64,000 bases of DNA from Paenibacillus macerans (lineage in GTDB: Bacteria; Bacillota; Bacilli; Paenibacillales; Paenibacillaceae): assembly GCF_023715465.1 (NCBI RefSeq), contig NZ_JAMBOE010000014.1:1-64000 (forward strand), written 5' to 3'. Numbering within the stretch: position 1 is the stretch's first letter; each line of letters opens with the position of its first letter. The notes beneath the pieces are model-generated. The model ran no database searches, was not told the DNA's origin, and saw nothing but the letters and a program-made list of their open reading frames with translations. This document shows positions 44,163 to 52,828 of the stretch, one piece after another. A program made the position numbers and the translations under genes.

Positions 44163-44389
44163 AATGCTCGCTGACCCTTACCGCGAGGTTTGCTGGTCAG
44201 CTTCTTTTTCGCAAATTCAGCCACATGCTCATGGAATGGAACGTTTTCCTCGCCTAATCATTCGACAGGATCAATCTGTTTCTGTTCCATAAACCAGCTC
44301 ACGGTTTTTTAGGAAATCAACACTCGGGTGGAATACGCCCGGGGGGCTTTTTGGTCTTTTTGTAGCTGCAACTTGGCGAATTCGAACAT
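44159..44389 (-). pseudogene. degraded 77-codon reading frame
   Basis: On the minus strand one frame reads protein-like from MFEFAKLQLQKDQKAPRAYS through KTVSWFMEQKQIDPVE and LGEENVPFHEHVAEFAKKK to a stop that overlaps the end of noc. It is broken by two in-frame stops. Nothing in it is a motif I recognise; the coding-like composition and short internal breaks suggest a recently lost gene, perhaps mobile-element cargo. Confidence 0.35.
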
Positions 44390-44437
44390 CTTTAAGAACT
44401 ACAAGAAGATTCTTCTATTATATTGAGGTGAACTGGA

Positions 44438-45199
44438 TTGTCTAAAATCATTGCCATAGCGAACCAAAAGGGGGGCGTCGGAAAAACGACGACTTCCGTC
44501 AATTTGGGAGCTGGACTTGCTGCGATTGGAAAAAAGGTGCTGCTGATCGATATTGACCCGCAGGGGAATACGACGAGCGGCGTTGGCATCAATAAAGCGG
44601 ATGTAGCAAACTGCATCTACGACGTCCTTATTAATGAAGTGCATCCTAAAGAGGCCATAGCGCATACTGAAATCGAAAATTTGGACATTATCCCCGCGAC
44701 GATTCAGTTGGCAGGTGCTGAGATTGAGCTTGTGCCTACGATATCCCGTGAAGTTCGTTTGAAAAAATCGCTTCAATTGGTTCGTAAATCGTATGATTAC
44801 ATTCTCATCGATTGCCCGCCTTCCCTTGGCATTTTGACGATTAATTCGTTAACGGCCGCCGATTCCGTGCTTATTCCGATTCAATGCGAATATTACGCCT
44901 TGGAGGGGCTAAGCCAACTGCTGAACACCGTTCGCCTGGTACAAAAACATTTAAATACTTCACTGCAAATTGAAGGTGTATTGTTGACTATGTTTGATGC
45001 ACGCACCAACCTTGGGATTCAAGTGATTGAAGAGGTTAAAAAATATTTTCAGCAAAAAGTGTACAAAACAGTTATTCCGCGCAATGTTCGGTTGAGTGAG
45101 GCGCCTTCTCATGGACAATCAATTATTACGTATGATCCACGCTCTAAGGGTGCGGAAGTATATTTAGAGTTGGCAAAGGAAGTGGTCTCTTATGAGTAG
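44438..45199 (+). CDS. parA: chromosome partitioning ATPase ParA (Soj)
   Basis: A 253-residue ATPase with the deviant Walker A KGGVGKTT at residues 11–18, the A' motif LLIDIDPQGN and Walker B LIDCPPSLG. It works with ParB in origin segregation and, in Bacillus, controls DnaA. The start is TTG with GAGGTG upstream. It overlaps parB by 8 bp. Confidence 0.97.
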   Translation: MSKIIAIANQKGGVGKTTTSVNLGAGLAAIGKKVLLIDIDPQGNTTSGVGINKADVANCIYDVLINEVHPKEAIAHTEIENLDIIPATIQLAGAEIELVPTISREVRLKKSLQLVRKSYDYILIDCPPSLGILTINSLTAADSVLIPIQCEYYALEGLSQLLNTVRLVQKHLNTSLQIEGVLLTMFDARTNLGIQVIEEVKKYFQQKVYKTVIPRNVRLSEAPSHGQSIITYDPRSKGAEVYLELAKEVVSYE

Positions 45200-46034
45200 C
45201 AAACGATTGGGGAAAGGATTGGACGCTCTCATACCGTCGCTTTCTATTCAAGACGATGACAAGGTCATTGAGATTCCTCTCAACCAGCTTCGTGCCAATC
45301 CGTATCAACCACGCAAAACTTTCGATGAAGAAGCTATACGGGAACTGGCTGAATCCATTCGCCAGCACGGAGTGATCCAGCCGATTATCGTGCGCAGCGT
45401 GCTGAAAGGTTATGAAATCATTGCCGGGGAACGCCGATTCCGTGCTTCACAATATTGCGGGAATACGACGATTCCGGCGGTGGTAAGAAGTTTTTCCGAT
45501 CAACAGGTTATGGAAATCGCACTGATTGAAAACTTGCAGCGGGAAAACCTAAATGCGATGGAAGTGGCGGTAGCTTACCAAGGATTGATGGATCAATTTC
45601 AACTTACCCAAGAGGAGCTGTCCTTGAAGGTGGGAAAATCCCGGTCCCATATCGCTAACTTTTTGCGGTTGCTGACATTACCGGATGATGTTAAAGATTA
45701 TGTTTCACGTGGAACATTGTCGATGGGACATGCTCGTGCATTGGTTGGATTAAAGGATCCGGCGACGATCAAACAGCTGGCCAAACAGTGTATTGATCAT
45801 GAATGGAGCGTTCGCGACCTGGAGGAAGCCGTTCAGCAGCTCGATCGCAAAAAACAGGAAAAGCCAAAAAACACCAACAAAAAACGTGATCCTTATATTG
45901 AAGAAGTAGAAGAAAATTTGCGGGAACGTTATAAGACGACCGTAAAAATCAAATCGAACAAGGATAAAGGGAAAATCGAGATCAATTATTACAGCTTGCA
46001 GGACTTGCAAAGAATCCTTGATATGTTGAGTTAA
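45192..46034 (+). CDS. parB: chromosome partitioning protein ParB (Spo0J)
   Basis: A 280-residue CTPase clamp that loads at parS and recruits SMC. It has an N-terminal ParA-stimulating segment (KRLGKGLDALIPS), the GERRFRASQ CTP-binding motif, an HTH (LSLKVGKSRSHIANFLRLL) and a C-terminal dimer domain. The gene itself contains a parS site, as in B. subtilis. Confidence 0.97.
   Translation: MSSKRLGKGLDALIPSLSIQDDDKVIEIPLNQLRANPYQPRKTFDEEAIRELAESIRQHGVIQPIIVRSVLKGYEIIAGERRFRASQYCGNTTIPAVVRSFSDQQVMEIALIENLQRENLNAMEVAVAYQGLMDQFQLTQEELSLKVGKSRSHIANFLRLLTLPDDVKDYVSRGTLSMGHARALVGLKDPATIKQLAKQCIDHEWSVRDLEEAVQQLDRKKQEKPKNTNKKRDPYIEEVEENLRERYKTTVKIKSNKDKGKIEINYYSLQDLQRILDMLS
45701..45716. other. parS centromere site 2, inside parB
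   Basis: TGTTTCACGTGGAACA is the reverse complement of the consensus TGTTCCACGTGAAACA. It encodes part of the parB HTH–linker region, the same location as the parS in B. subtilis spo0J. Confidence 0.92.
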
Positions 46035-46143
46035 CCGGGCGATGACATATTCATCTTTTCCGTGAAGCGGCTTGCTTTAAAGGGGAGAGGAATATGTCAT
46101 TCTTGGTCTGACGTAAAAGAACTGGGGAGGATGTGGGGAACGG

Positions 46144-47304
46144 ATGAAGGATAGGCCGGTGATATATCTGGATCATGCAGCCACATCTTGGCCAAAACCT
46201 CCTAGGGTAGGAGAAGCCATGTTGGAAATACTAAATGGACCAGCTGCCAATGCGGGGCGCGGAAACCACAGCATGGCGCTGCAAGCGGGACGGGTGTTGT
46301 ACAAAACGCGGGCCCAGCTTGCAACTTTGTTTCATATCTCAAACCCTAATGACATTGCGTTCACCTCCAATGCGACCTCAGCTTTGAACATGGCGATCAA
46401 AGGATGGGTCAGGCCGGGAGACCATGTCATCGCGACCATGGTTGAACATAACTCGGTGAGAAGACCGCTTGAATATTTGCGGCGAACCCAAGGCGTGATG
46501 GTGGACTATGCAAAAGTGAATCCCCAGGGCGAAATCGATCTTGATCAATTCCGGTCCATGTTTCGTCCCACCACAAGACTGGTCGTTTGTACACATAGTT
46601 CAAACCTGCTAGGATGCATTTTGCCTGTAAAAGAGTTGAGCGCTATCGCCCATGAAAAAGGGGCAGTTCTGCTGCTTGACGCTTCGCAAACCGCCGGCTC
46701 CTATCCAATCGATGTCAAGGATTTGGTAATCGATATGCTGGCGTTCCCCGGACATAAGGGGCTTTTGGGACCCCAAGGGACCGGGGGACTTTACATCGAT
46801 CCGGGCATCGATTTGGAGCCTTTGCTGCATGGCGGGACAGGAAGCCAATCAGAGGAGCGGGAGCAGCCGGCAGTTCGGCCGGATCGGTATGAAGCCGGTA
46901 CGGGGAATGCGCCTGGAATCGCCGGTCTTGGAGCGGGAGTGGGCTATGTGCTTAATGAAGGAGTCCAAAATTTATGCCGTAAGGAATGGGACTTAACCCA
47001 GAAATTAATGGAACAATTGCTTGCGATAAAAGGCGTGTCCATATTAGGCCCGGAACCGGGGGAACCTCGTACAGGCATCGTCGCTTTTACGATAGCTGGA
47101 CGAGATGCCTCCGAGTTGGCTTTTACACTGGATCGGGAATTTGGTATCGCTGTGCGGGCCGGTTATCATTGCTCGCCGCTTGGGCATGAAACGGCCGGGA
47201 CCTTGGAAGGCGGAGCGGTTCGGGCCAGCGTAGGCTACAATACGACGAACAGCGATGTCGAGGCACTCACTGCGGCCTTGAATTCGATCACCAAGTTATT
47301 TTAG
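46144..47304 (+). CDS. cysteine desulfurase family aminotransferase (class V)
   Basis: A 386-residue PLP enzyme. YLDHAATSWPKPPRV opens it, the Schiff-base Lys lies in DMLAFPGHKGLLGPQGTG, and the loop with the putative persulfide Cys reads RAGYHCSPLGHETAGT. It is most like the SufS/CsdB-related cysteine desulfurases that sit near parB in many Bacillales. It would take sulfur from cysteine, but the acceptor is unknown, because no suf or tRNA-thiolation gene is nearby. Confidence 0.9.
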   Translation: MKDRPVIYLDHAATSWPKPPRVGEAMLEILNGPAANAGRGNHSMALQAGRVLYKTRAQLATLFHISNPNDIAFTSNATSALNMAIKGWVRPGDHVIATMVEHNSVRRPLEYLRRTQGVMVDYAKVNPQGEIDLDQFRSMFRPTTRLVVCTHSSNLLGCILPVKELSAIAHEKGAVLLLDASQTAGSYPIDVKDLVIDMLAFPGHKGLLGPQGTGGLYIDPGIDLEPLLHGGTGSQSEEREQPAVRPDRYEAGTGNAPGIAGLGAGVGYVLNEGVQNLCRKEWDLTQKLMEQLLAIKGVSILGPEPGEPRTGIVAFTIAGRDASELAFTLDREFGIAVRAGYHCSPLGHETAGTLEGGAVRASVGYNTTNSDVEALTAALNSITKLF

Positions 47305-47326
47305 GCATAGGGGAGTAGACATTAGC

Positions 47327-47827
47327 ATGCGGGATTGGAATGATCTCATCTTAGACCAGTTGTTTCCGATTGTTGGCATAATCATCATTTTGTTTGTTTG
47401 GTTGTTCATTTGGAATTTGGTCCAGGGCGGAAAATTGCGGAAAATGAGAAAAAAATACGATCTAATGATGCAGGGGAGCGGCGTTGAAGACCTGGAAAGC
47501 CTGCTCATTGATCTGAAAATGCAGCAAGGTAAAATTGAAGATATTCAAGAAACCCAAGCGCGGCAACTAGGTGAATTGCAGCGTCTGATGCCGAAACAAA
47601 AAGCAAAGATCGGGATTAAACGGTATAACGCATTTGGTGAACGAGGAAACGACCTGAGCTTCTCAATTGCTTTTATCAACGAAGAACAGGACGGGGTTGT
47701 GCTTACCGGAATATTCAACCGGGACGGTTCCTTTGTATATGCCAAGTCTTTGTCGAAGGGCGAATCATCGCATGCTTTATCTCCGGAAGAACGGGAAGCT
47801 ATTGCCCTCGCCGCGATAAAGGAGTAA
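47327..47827 (+). CDS. DUF4446 family membrane protein
   Basis: A 166-residue protein with one N-terminal membrane helix (LFPIVGIIIILFVWLFIWNL), a coiled-coil-like middle and a C-terminal β domain (RYNAFGERGNDLSFSIAF; VVLTGIFNRDGSFVYAKSL). It matches the DUF4446 family found next to parB in sporeformers. Function is unknown. Its 3' end overlaps yyaC, on the other strand, by 29 bp. Confidence 0.87.
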   Translation: MRDWNDLILDQLFPIVGIIIILFVWLFIWNLVQGGKLRKMRKKYDLMMQGSGVEDLESLLIDLKMQQGKIEDIQETQARQLGELQRLMPKQKAKIGIKRYNAFGERGNDLSFSIAFINEEQDGVVLTGIFNRDGSFVYAKSLSKGESSHALSPEEREAIALAAIKE

Positions 47828-48407
47828 GGTTCCGATTCCATTCTTTGATTGCGGTGTAAACGCAATTGGCAATGATATCCGAAAGCCGCATCACAAGACT
47901 AAGCCGTGTGTTTTGCAATACAAAATACTCCATAAAGCCGCCGACATTGACGATGCCCGTTAGATGGATATCGCCGACCGGCGGCAATTCTTTATTTACC
48001 CCCGCGCCGGGACGCAGCGGCCCTTGAACGACCTGGATCGACCCGACGCTCGACGTTTGGCCGAGGCAGGCGTCAATACCGATAATAAACGGGTCGGCGA
48101 AAGTCCGGTTGATGAGTTCGAGCGTATCTTTGAGATTCATGGCATGAACAGGTTCGTCAAGCGTTCCGAAAAGATGGAATTCCGGGCAATTATATTTTGC
48201 AAGAGAAGTGCCTACCAAAGGGCCAAGGCAATCTCCGGTCGAACGGTCTGTCCCAATGCAGATGACAACGATCTCCTGTCCGGGAGTCATTTGGGCAAAA
48301 TGCAGCAGCAGGCGATGAATGATGGTGGAATGAATTCCTGGTTCGGTGTGGGCGATTTTTAAATGCGGGATTTGTTGGTCTGAGATTGACGGCTGAAGCT
48401 GTGACAT
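47799..48407 (-). CDS. yyaC: spore protease YyaC (DUF1256)
   Basis: A 202-residue protein with a GPR-like fold: ICIGTDRSTGDCLGPLVGT, HLFGTLDEPVHAMNL and FIIGIDACLGQTSSVGSIQ. YyaC is a sporulation protein related to the germination protease that degrades small acid-soluble spore proteins. It is the only leftward gene in this region. Confidence 0.9.
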   Translation of the reverse strand: MSQLQPSISDQQIPHLKIAHTEPGIHSTIIHRLLLHFAQMTPGQEIVVICIGTDRSTGDCLGPLVGTSLAKYNCPEFHLFGTLDEPVHAMNLKDTLELINRTFADPFIIGIDACLGQTSSVGSIQVVQGPLRPGAGVNKELPPVGDIHLTGIVNVGGFMEYFVLQNTRLSLVMRLSDIIANCVYTAIKEWNRNLTPLSRRGQ

Positions 48408-48533
48408 GGAATCTCCCTTTCTTCGAGTAAAATAAGTGTCAAAACAGTTCGTAGATTTAGTAGATAGTATATGGAAGAAACCGGGATTATATACTCAGAC
48501 TATAGTCATGTATTCAAAAAAGGGGGAACGTCA

Positions 48534-48788
48534 GTGGGGGAAGCGTGGCTGGTGTTGGCCTTTGATTCAACGCAGCAAGCTTTGCGTGCCGAAATGCTGC
48601 TGGAATACGCCGAGATAGACATCGATTTGTGTCCGACGCCCAAGGAGATTACCGCAGGCTGCGCCTTATCGATCCGGTTTCCGTCGGAGGATCTGGAAAG
48701 GGTAAAGGAGATCATTCGCAGCGAGACGGTGGAAATTCGGGGCATTTACTCGCCGCAGCCAATGGGCTATGATAGCATAGAGCTATAA
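48534..48788 (+). CDS. DUF3343 family protein
   Basis: An 84-residue protein matching DUF3343 (putative Se/S carrier-like): AWLVLAFDSTQQALRAEMLL, then CPTPKEITAGCALSIRF. The TGC of TAGCAL is the family's conserved Cys. I start at GTG 48534, with AGGGGG 7 nt upstream, which gives the usual family length; the frame stays open to 48471. Confidence 0.85.
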   Translation: MGEAWLVLAFDSTQQALRAEMLLEYAEIDIDLCPTPKEITAGCALSIRFPSEDLERVKEIIRSETVEIRGIYSPQPMGYDSIEL

Positions 48789-48810
48789 TCCGTCAGGATG
48801 GTTCGAAAGG

Positions 48811-49695
48811 ATGATAGATGCAATGTGGTTGGAGACGCAAACAGATGATATGCTGAATACCGCTGTTACCTGGAAGGATAAAGTTTGGAACTGGTTTTCG
48901 GATATGGATATGTGGCAAGGCGTGCTGATTTCCGCATTGAAAATACTGCTTATCTTTATTTTAACCCGCTTATTTGTGAAGGTGATCTATCGCCTGATCG
49001 ACCGTTCCTTGGAGCGAAGGGAAAAAAACCGGCTGCAGATGAACCCCCGCAGGCTGGTGACCGTAGGGGAGTTAATGAAAAATATAACGTCCATTACGGC
49101 GAATTTTATTTTGTTGATGCTGGTGCTGGGGGAGATCGGTTTTGAACTGGGGCCGCTGTTGGCGGGGGCCGGCGTGTTGGGATTGGCGATCGGTTTTGGC
49201 GCGCAGGCTTTGGTGAAAGATGTGATTTCCGGCTTTTTCATTATATTGGAGGATCAGTTTGCGGTTGGGGACGTCATCCAGACCGGCACTTATAAAGGAA
49301 CGGTGGAGATGATTGGTCTGCGTTCTACACGGCTGGTCAGTTGGACCGGGGAGGTTCACATTATACCGAACGGCTCGATCATTAACGTAACGAACTATTC
49401 GATCGGGAACGCATTGGCTGTTGTCGACTTGTCGTTTAGTCAAACCCGCAGGCTGGAGGAGAGTATAGAGCTGCTGAAAGCTGCGATGGAAAAGTTGAAG
49501 GGGAGCCATCCTGGAGTTTCCCAGGCGCCAAATGTGCTTGGCATTCAATCCATGTCGTCCAGTGAATACGTCATTCGGATCGCGGCGGAATGTTCGCCAT
49601 CGAAACGTACGGAGGTGGAGCGCTTGATTCAAACCTTCGCTAAGGAAGCCTTGGAGGATGCGGAGATGGGAAGAGGAAGTGCAGTAAGTCAGTAG
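48811..49695 (+). CDS. small-conductance mechanosensitive channel (MscS/YkuT)
   Basis: A 294-residue MscS-type channel with three membrane helices, the pore-lining Gly/Ala helix (GAGVLGLAIGFGAQALVKDV), the β-domain (DQFAVGDVI; IPNGSIINVTNYS) and an α/β end. It opens on membrane tension during hypo-osmotic shock. The first ATG abuts AAAGG too closely; the ATG at 48823 may be the real start. Confidence 0.92.
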   Translation: MIDAMWLETQTDDMLNTAVTWKDKVWNWFSDMDMWQGVLISALKILLIFILTRLFVKVIYRLIDRSLERREKNRLQMNPRRLVTVGELMKNITSITANFILLMLVLGEIGFELGPLLAGAGVLGLAIGFGAQALVKDVISGFFIILEDQFAVGDVIQTGTYKGTVEMIGLRSTRLVSWTGEVHIIPNGSIINVTNYSIGNALAVVDLSFSQTRRLEESIELLKAAMEKLKGSHPGVSQAPNVLGIQSMSSSEYVIRIAAECSPSKRTEVERLIQTFAKEALEDAEMGRGSAVSQ

Positions 49696-49733
49696 AGTTA
49701 AGGGGATTAATGCGTGTAGAAAGGGGAAGGGCC

Positions 49734-49970
49734 ATGGAGCGAAAATCTTTTCAATTGGGCGATATTGTGCAAATGAAAAAAAACCATCCGTGCGGGAGCA
49801 ACGAAATGGAAATTATCCGCATGGGGATGGATATCCGCATTAAATGCGTAGGCTGCAAGCACAGCGTACTGGTGCCTCGCGCCAAGTTCGAAAAAAACAT
49901 GCGTAAGGTGCTGCGTTCCGCGTCGGCGCCGCAGGAAGCAGGGCAGCAGCCTCCAGAGCAGACGGATTAA
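49734..49970 (+). CDS. DUF951 family protein
   Basis: A 78-residue protein: FQLGDIVQMKKNHPCGSNEM, IIRMGMDIRIKCVGCKHSVL. This is DUF951, with the C-x(n)-CVGC cysteines that may bind a metal. It has been linked to mechanosensitive channel and ychF loci in Firmicutes. The start follows GAAGGG. A hairpin (50063–50105, AGAGG … CCTCTTTTT) downstream may terminate it. Confidence 0.88.
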   Translation: MERKSFQLGDIVQMKKNHPCGSNEMEIIRMGMDIRIKCVGCKHSVLVPRAKFEKNMRKVLRSASAPQEAGQQPPEQTD

Positions 49971-50187
49971 GGGCCTTCGGGACACGTGTAAAGCAAATTG
50001 TAGAACATTTCACCCGGCTGCCCGTATCCGTATAATCATTAGTTCAACTTATATAGTTCCCGGCAGAGGTGATTTGACGCTTATGGCGCCGAATGCGCCT
50101 CTTTTTACATAATTTGAACAAAAGGCTCGCATTTCCTTAATATATCGGCAGTATGCTAAGTTCAGAACGGGGGAAGAGGTGAGAAGC

Positions 50188-50775
50188 ATGAGTGGCTACC
50201 CAATTATCGCCTCCATTACTCAAGACATCATGATCTCTGCTGCTGTGGACGGTAAAGTCGAGCGCGTTATTTTGATGGCGGGCAACATAATGACGCTGGA
50301 TGAGATCGTCAAGCAATTACGCAAAAAAAACAAGCAGATTTACGTCCATGTCGAAATGGTGGGCGGAATCGGCCGGGATGCTTCGGTGATCGAGTATTTG
50401 GCCGAAATGTTCGCCATCGACGGCATTGTCACGACGAAAAGCAATATGGTTGTGGCGGCAAAACAGGTTGGCATCAAGTCGATTCAACGGGTATTTGCCA
50501 TCGATTCGGCAGCGGTGGAAACGGCGATTCGCATGATCCAACATTGCGAGCCGGATGAAGTGGAACTCATGCCTGGGCTGATGCCGCGCATTATCCGCGA
50601 GTTTAAGCAGAGGATCAGCCAGCCGTTGATAGCGGGGGGGCTAATTCGCAATCAGGAGGAGATTGACACGGCCTTCCGAAGCGGGGCCAGTTATGTGTCG
50701 ATCGGGAATCCCGATTTTTGGAACGATTTTGCCACCGCAGCATGCCAAAGCAGCATTCGTCCCAAAAGTGAATAA
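50188..50775 (+). CDS. glpP: glycerol-3-phosphate responsive antiterminator GlpP
   Basis: A 195-residue TIM-barrel-like protein: PIIASITQDIMISAAV, VYVHVEMVGGIGRD-like KQIYVHVEMVGGIGRD, TKSNMVVAAKQVGIKSIQR, PQ-like QPLIAGGLIRNQEEI and ASYVSIGNPDFW. GlpP binds glycerol-3-phosphate and lets transcription pass terminators ahead of glp genes. GAGGTGAGAAGC precedes the ATG. No glpF/K/D gene is in the window. Confidence 0.9.
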   Translation: MSGYPIIASITQDIMISAAVDGKVERVILMAGNIMTLDEIVKQLRKKNKQIYVHVEMVGGIGRDASVIEYLAEMFAIDGIVTTKSNMVVAAKQVGIKSIQRVFAIDSAAVETAIRMIQHCEPDEVELMPGLMPRIIREFKQRISQPLIAGGLIRNQEEIDTAFRSGASYVSIGNPDFWNDFATAACQSSIRPKSE

Positions 50776-50931
50776 TGCCTAAGGGTGGAGACGCTGAGAA
50801 AACCCAAAAGCAGCCTTCCTTGCTAAGATATGCACGGTGTAGGTTGTTTTTTTGTTTTCGGCGGTTTTTTGCTGTTTTGGCGGAGGACAGAGTTTACATA
50901 ATTTGGATGTCGTTTGTTTTGCGGTATTCTA

Positions 50932-50960
50932 TTGCATTGGTACAAGATCTATGATACAAT
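50932..50960 (+). promoter_or_regulatory. tRNA-Ser promoter
   Basis: TTGCAT (50932–50937), a 17-bp spacer and TACAAT (50955–50960), ending 12 bp before the tRNA gene. Confidence 0.7.
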
Positions 50961-50972
50961 AAAATTCGCTGT

Positions 50973-51063
50973 GGAGAGGTACCCAAGAGGCCCAAGGGGG
51001 TTGACTCGAAATCAACTAGGCGTCGCAAGGCGTGCGTGGGTTCGAATCCCACCCTCTCCGCCA
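50973..51063 (+). tRNA. tRNA-Ser(CGA)
   Basis: The 91-nt gene folds as a class II tRNA. The acceptor stem is GGAGAGG/CCTCTCC, and the anticodon stem GTTGA/TCAAC encloses loop CTCGAAA with anticodon CGA. It has a long variable arm (GGCGTCGCAAGGCGTGC), a T-arm (GTGGG TTCGAAT CCCAC) and an encoded 3' CCA. It reads UCG codons. Confidence 0.96.
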
Positions 51064-51122
51064 TACTTAAGACTGGTGACATTATTACTTAACTGAGTAC
51101 TAGATAATTTGAACGAATAATT

Positions 51123-51157
51123 AAGCCTTCTACGTTACAATTGCGTAGGGGCTTTTA
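51123..51157 (+). terminator. tRNA-Ser terminator
   Basis: AAGCCTTCTACG, a 9-nt loop and CGTAGGGGCTT are followed by TTATTATG. Confidence 0.7.
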
Positions 51158-51359
51158 TTATGTATAAAAGAACCGGGAGAAAACATTAACCTAGTGGACC
51201 TCGATTACGGAGGTAGATGACGTTCAGATTAGCGAAGAAAGCATTGAGGACGAGCATCATGAAGCATTAACCACTTACGCGGATTATAGGGCAGGGGGGT
51301 ATGGTGGGAATGTTTGATCGACACCGGGAGTATACGTCCCAAATTTCCAAAAATTCTGA

Positions 51360-51600
51360 TATAATATGTTGTAGCAAGGTAAGCGGCCCGGTGGTGATAT
51401 TATAAGCACTTACCAAGTACTTACGTTGATTTTTATGGCAATGACTTTTATTGTGACTATAATGAAAAAGTAGCCGATCTCTGTGGTGGAGAAATCGACT
51501 ACTACTCGTAGTGCATTCTTCGATTTAAATTTAATACCCTTACCTTGCGACAAGCCGATAGCGATAAGTTCGTTATCGGTTTTGTCAATTATATTTTACA
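51360..51600 (+). ncRNA. type I toxin–antitoxin-like locus (holin-like toxin mRNA)
   Basis: A perfect extended −10 box (TG at 51357–51358, TATAAT at 51360–51365) is followed by GGTGGTGAT and a 22-codon frame (51405–51473). The frame reads STYQVLTLIFMAMTFIVTIM and ends KK, the size and pattern of holin-like membrane toxins. The expected ATG is ATA (51402–51404), so translation may be weak, use ATA, or be lost. Two stem-loops follow (AGTAGCCGAT … ATCGACTACT; GACAAGCCGATA … TATCGGTTTTGTC), as in such mRNAs. An antisense RNA would be read from the other strand. Confidence 0.5.
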
Positions 51601-51799
51601 ATTATGGATGGGGATTATCAATACCTTCTTTGGCATCGCTTAGATGGACGGAGCTGCTGGCGTATGCATTACGCTCGAGTTGGAGAAAGCCGCTAATTCA
51701 CCGTAGATTTTACGGTAAATGCACGAAAAAAAGCCGCGAACTCAGCGGTCGGCGGCACAGTAATTTTATGAGTTAATCTTTTACAACAAGCGTTTCGTC
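51600..51799. other. gene-free stretch with hairpins
   Basis: Between the toxin-like locus and the repressor I see no gene. ACCGTAGATTTTACGGT (near 51700) and GCCGC … GCGGTCGGCGGC (near 51733) can fold, and could be the antisense-RNA end or decayed terminators. Confidence 0.4.
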
Positions 51800-52006
51800 C
51801 TATTCCGGATTATATTCGATTAATTCCCCAGGTGAAACGCCAAGCCCTCTACATAGCCCCTCAAGTGTATCATAGTCAATTCTTTTCGTGGCATTCGCAG
51901 CCAATGAAGTTATTGTATTACGACTAACGCCGGTTAGCTCAACGACTTCCTTATTTGTTAGCCCTCTTTCTTTCATAATGTCCCCGAGACGACAACGAAT
52001 AGACAT
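51800..52006 (-). CDS. XRE-family repressor-like protein
   Basis: A 68-residue Cro/CI-type HTH protein (LGDIMKERGLTNKEVVELTG; VSRNTITSLAANATKRIDYD; LCRGLGVSPGELIEY). The start at 52006 has GGAGG 6 nt upstream. It points away from a row of tiny rightward genes, and the space between carries a duplicated 19-bp site. This is the layout of a phage or mobile-element repressor and its operators. Confidence 0.82.
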   Translation of the reverse strand: MSIRCRLGDIMKERGLTNKEVVELTGVSRNTITSLAANATKRIDYDTLEGLCRGLGVSPGELIEYNPE

Positions 52007-52021
52007 AGTAATCCTCCATTC

Positions 52022-52087
52022 ATGCACAATATGTTGACATGTTGAAATAAACAGTGTAATATAGACTTATGCACAATATGTTGACAT
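52022..52087. promoter_or_regulatory. two 19-bp direct repeats, probable operators with promoter
   Basis: ATGCACAATATGTTGACAT occurs exactly at 52022–52040 and 52069–52087, a 47-bp period. Each copy contains TTGACA. The first has a 17-bp spacer to TAATAT at 52057–52062, a good rightward promoter. The divergent XRE protein would be the natural binder. Confidence 0.75.
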
Positions 52088-52189
52088 TTTGATATGTTAA
52101 CAAGCTACATTATACAATGCTGTTTCAGAAAAATCTATTATTTTCTGTTTCTTTGTTGCACCTATTTTTAGGTTTAGGAGGCGAAGGCC

Positions 52190-52276
52190 ATGTATCGCGG
52201 AGGCCGATGGATAAACGGGAGATTATACGTCCGGACTCGCGCTGGGAATTGGATTGATTTACGGTTATTATATTAA
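52190..52276 (+). CDS. 28-residue basic peptide
   Basis: A strong AGGAGGCGAAGGCC precedes the ATG. The product is MYRGGRWINGRLYV followed by RTRAGNWIDLRLLY, basic and aromatic with no known motif. It is the first frame after the duplicated operator. I do not recognise it; the ribosome site is the main support. Confidence 0.4.
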   Translation: MYRGGRWINGRLYVRTRAGNWIDLRLLY

Positions 52277-52321
52277 ATTTAATTAGGACGTATTGTTCGC
52301 GGCATTGGAGGGATGATTCGA

Positions 52322-52627
52322 GTGAGCCTCGTAAAAATCACGGAGATTTGCGAAGATCCCGACGTTTTAGGCGTAACGAGAACGCTTGTCTACGAGGGGA
52401 TTAAGTTAAACGGAAATGTCGCGGTCTACGTAGATCAATCTGGCGTAGGCACGTATCTCGTCGTTGAGAGAGTCGAAGAGGTAGACGGTAGGCTACAGAC
52501 GGTCAACGCATCCCGTAGCGTATTGTTTGACGCCAATCTGCCGCAAAAACTAACGATCCAGGAAATCGCCGCTATGACCGCACTCGAATTATTGGAAGTG
52601 CTTGCTCATGCGCAAACCGGCCGCTGA
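52322..52627 (+). CDS. small protein of unknown function in accessory operon
   Basis: A 101-residue protein (KITEICEDPDVLGVTRTLVY; GVGTYLVVERVEEVDGR; QEIAAMTALELLEVLAHA). GTG at 52322 is chosen because GGAGGG lies 9 nt upstream, whereas the in-frame ATG at 52313 abuts it. The mix of β strands and a C-terminal helix shows no family I know. It is second in the row of short genes after the repressor. Confidence 0.5.
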   Translation: MSLVKITEICEDPDVLGVTRTLVYEGIKLNGNVAVYVDQSGVGTYLVVERVEEVDGRLQTVNASRSVLFDANLPQKLTIQEIAAMTALELLEVLAHAQTGR

Positions 52628-52663
52628 TCACACGGCAATTTCTGGCCGAAAGGAGAGTTACAT

Positions 52664-52828
52664 ATGTCGTTGAACCTTGAGCGCGTCTTGGTCGTCGACG
52701 GTTATTTTTGCGACGATCCGCTTGACTATGATCTTCACCGAGCGTGGCTAATCCGCGACGGCCTGGCGCTATACTTTAGCGGTACTATCTCGTTTTACGC
52801 ATGGTCAAGCGCTATACAGATACCGTGA
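52664..52828 (+). CDS. 54-residue protein of unknown function
   Basis: GGAGAGTTACAT lies before the ATG. The product reads LNLERVLVVDGYFCDDPLDY, then HRAWLIRDGLALYFSGTISF. It is rich in Asp and aromatic residues, with no known domain. Its 3' end overlaps the next gene by 28 bp in another frame, which suggests translational coupling. Confidence 0.45.
   Translation: MSLNLERVLVVDGYFCDDPLDYDLHRAWLIRDGLALYFSGTISFYAWSSAIQIP

Noticed and set aside
51483..51776. 97-codon frame after the toxin-like locus
   Set aside because: Runs through the structured 3' tail of the toxin-like RNA and has no ribosome site or recognisable domain.
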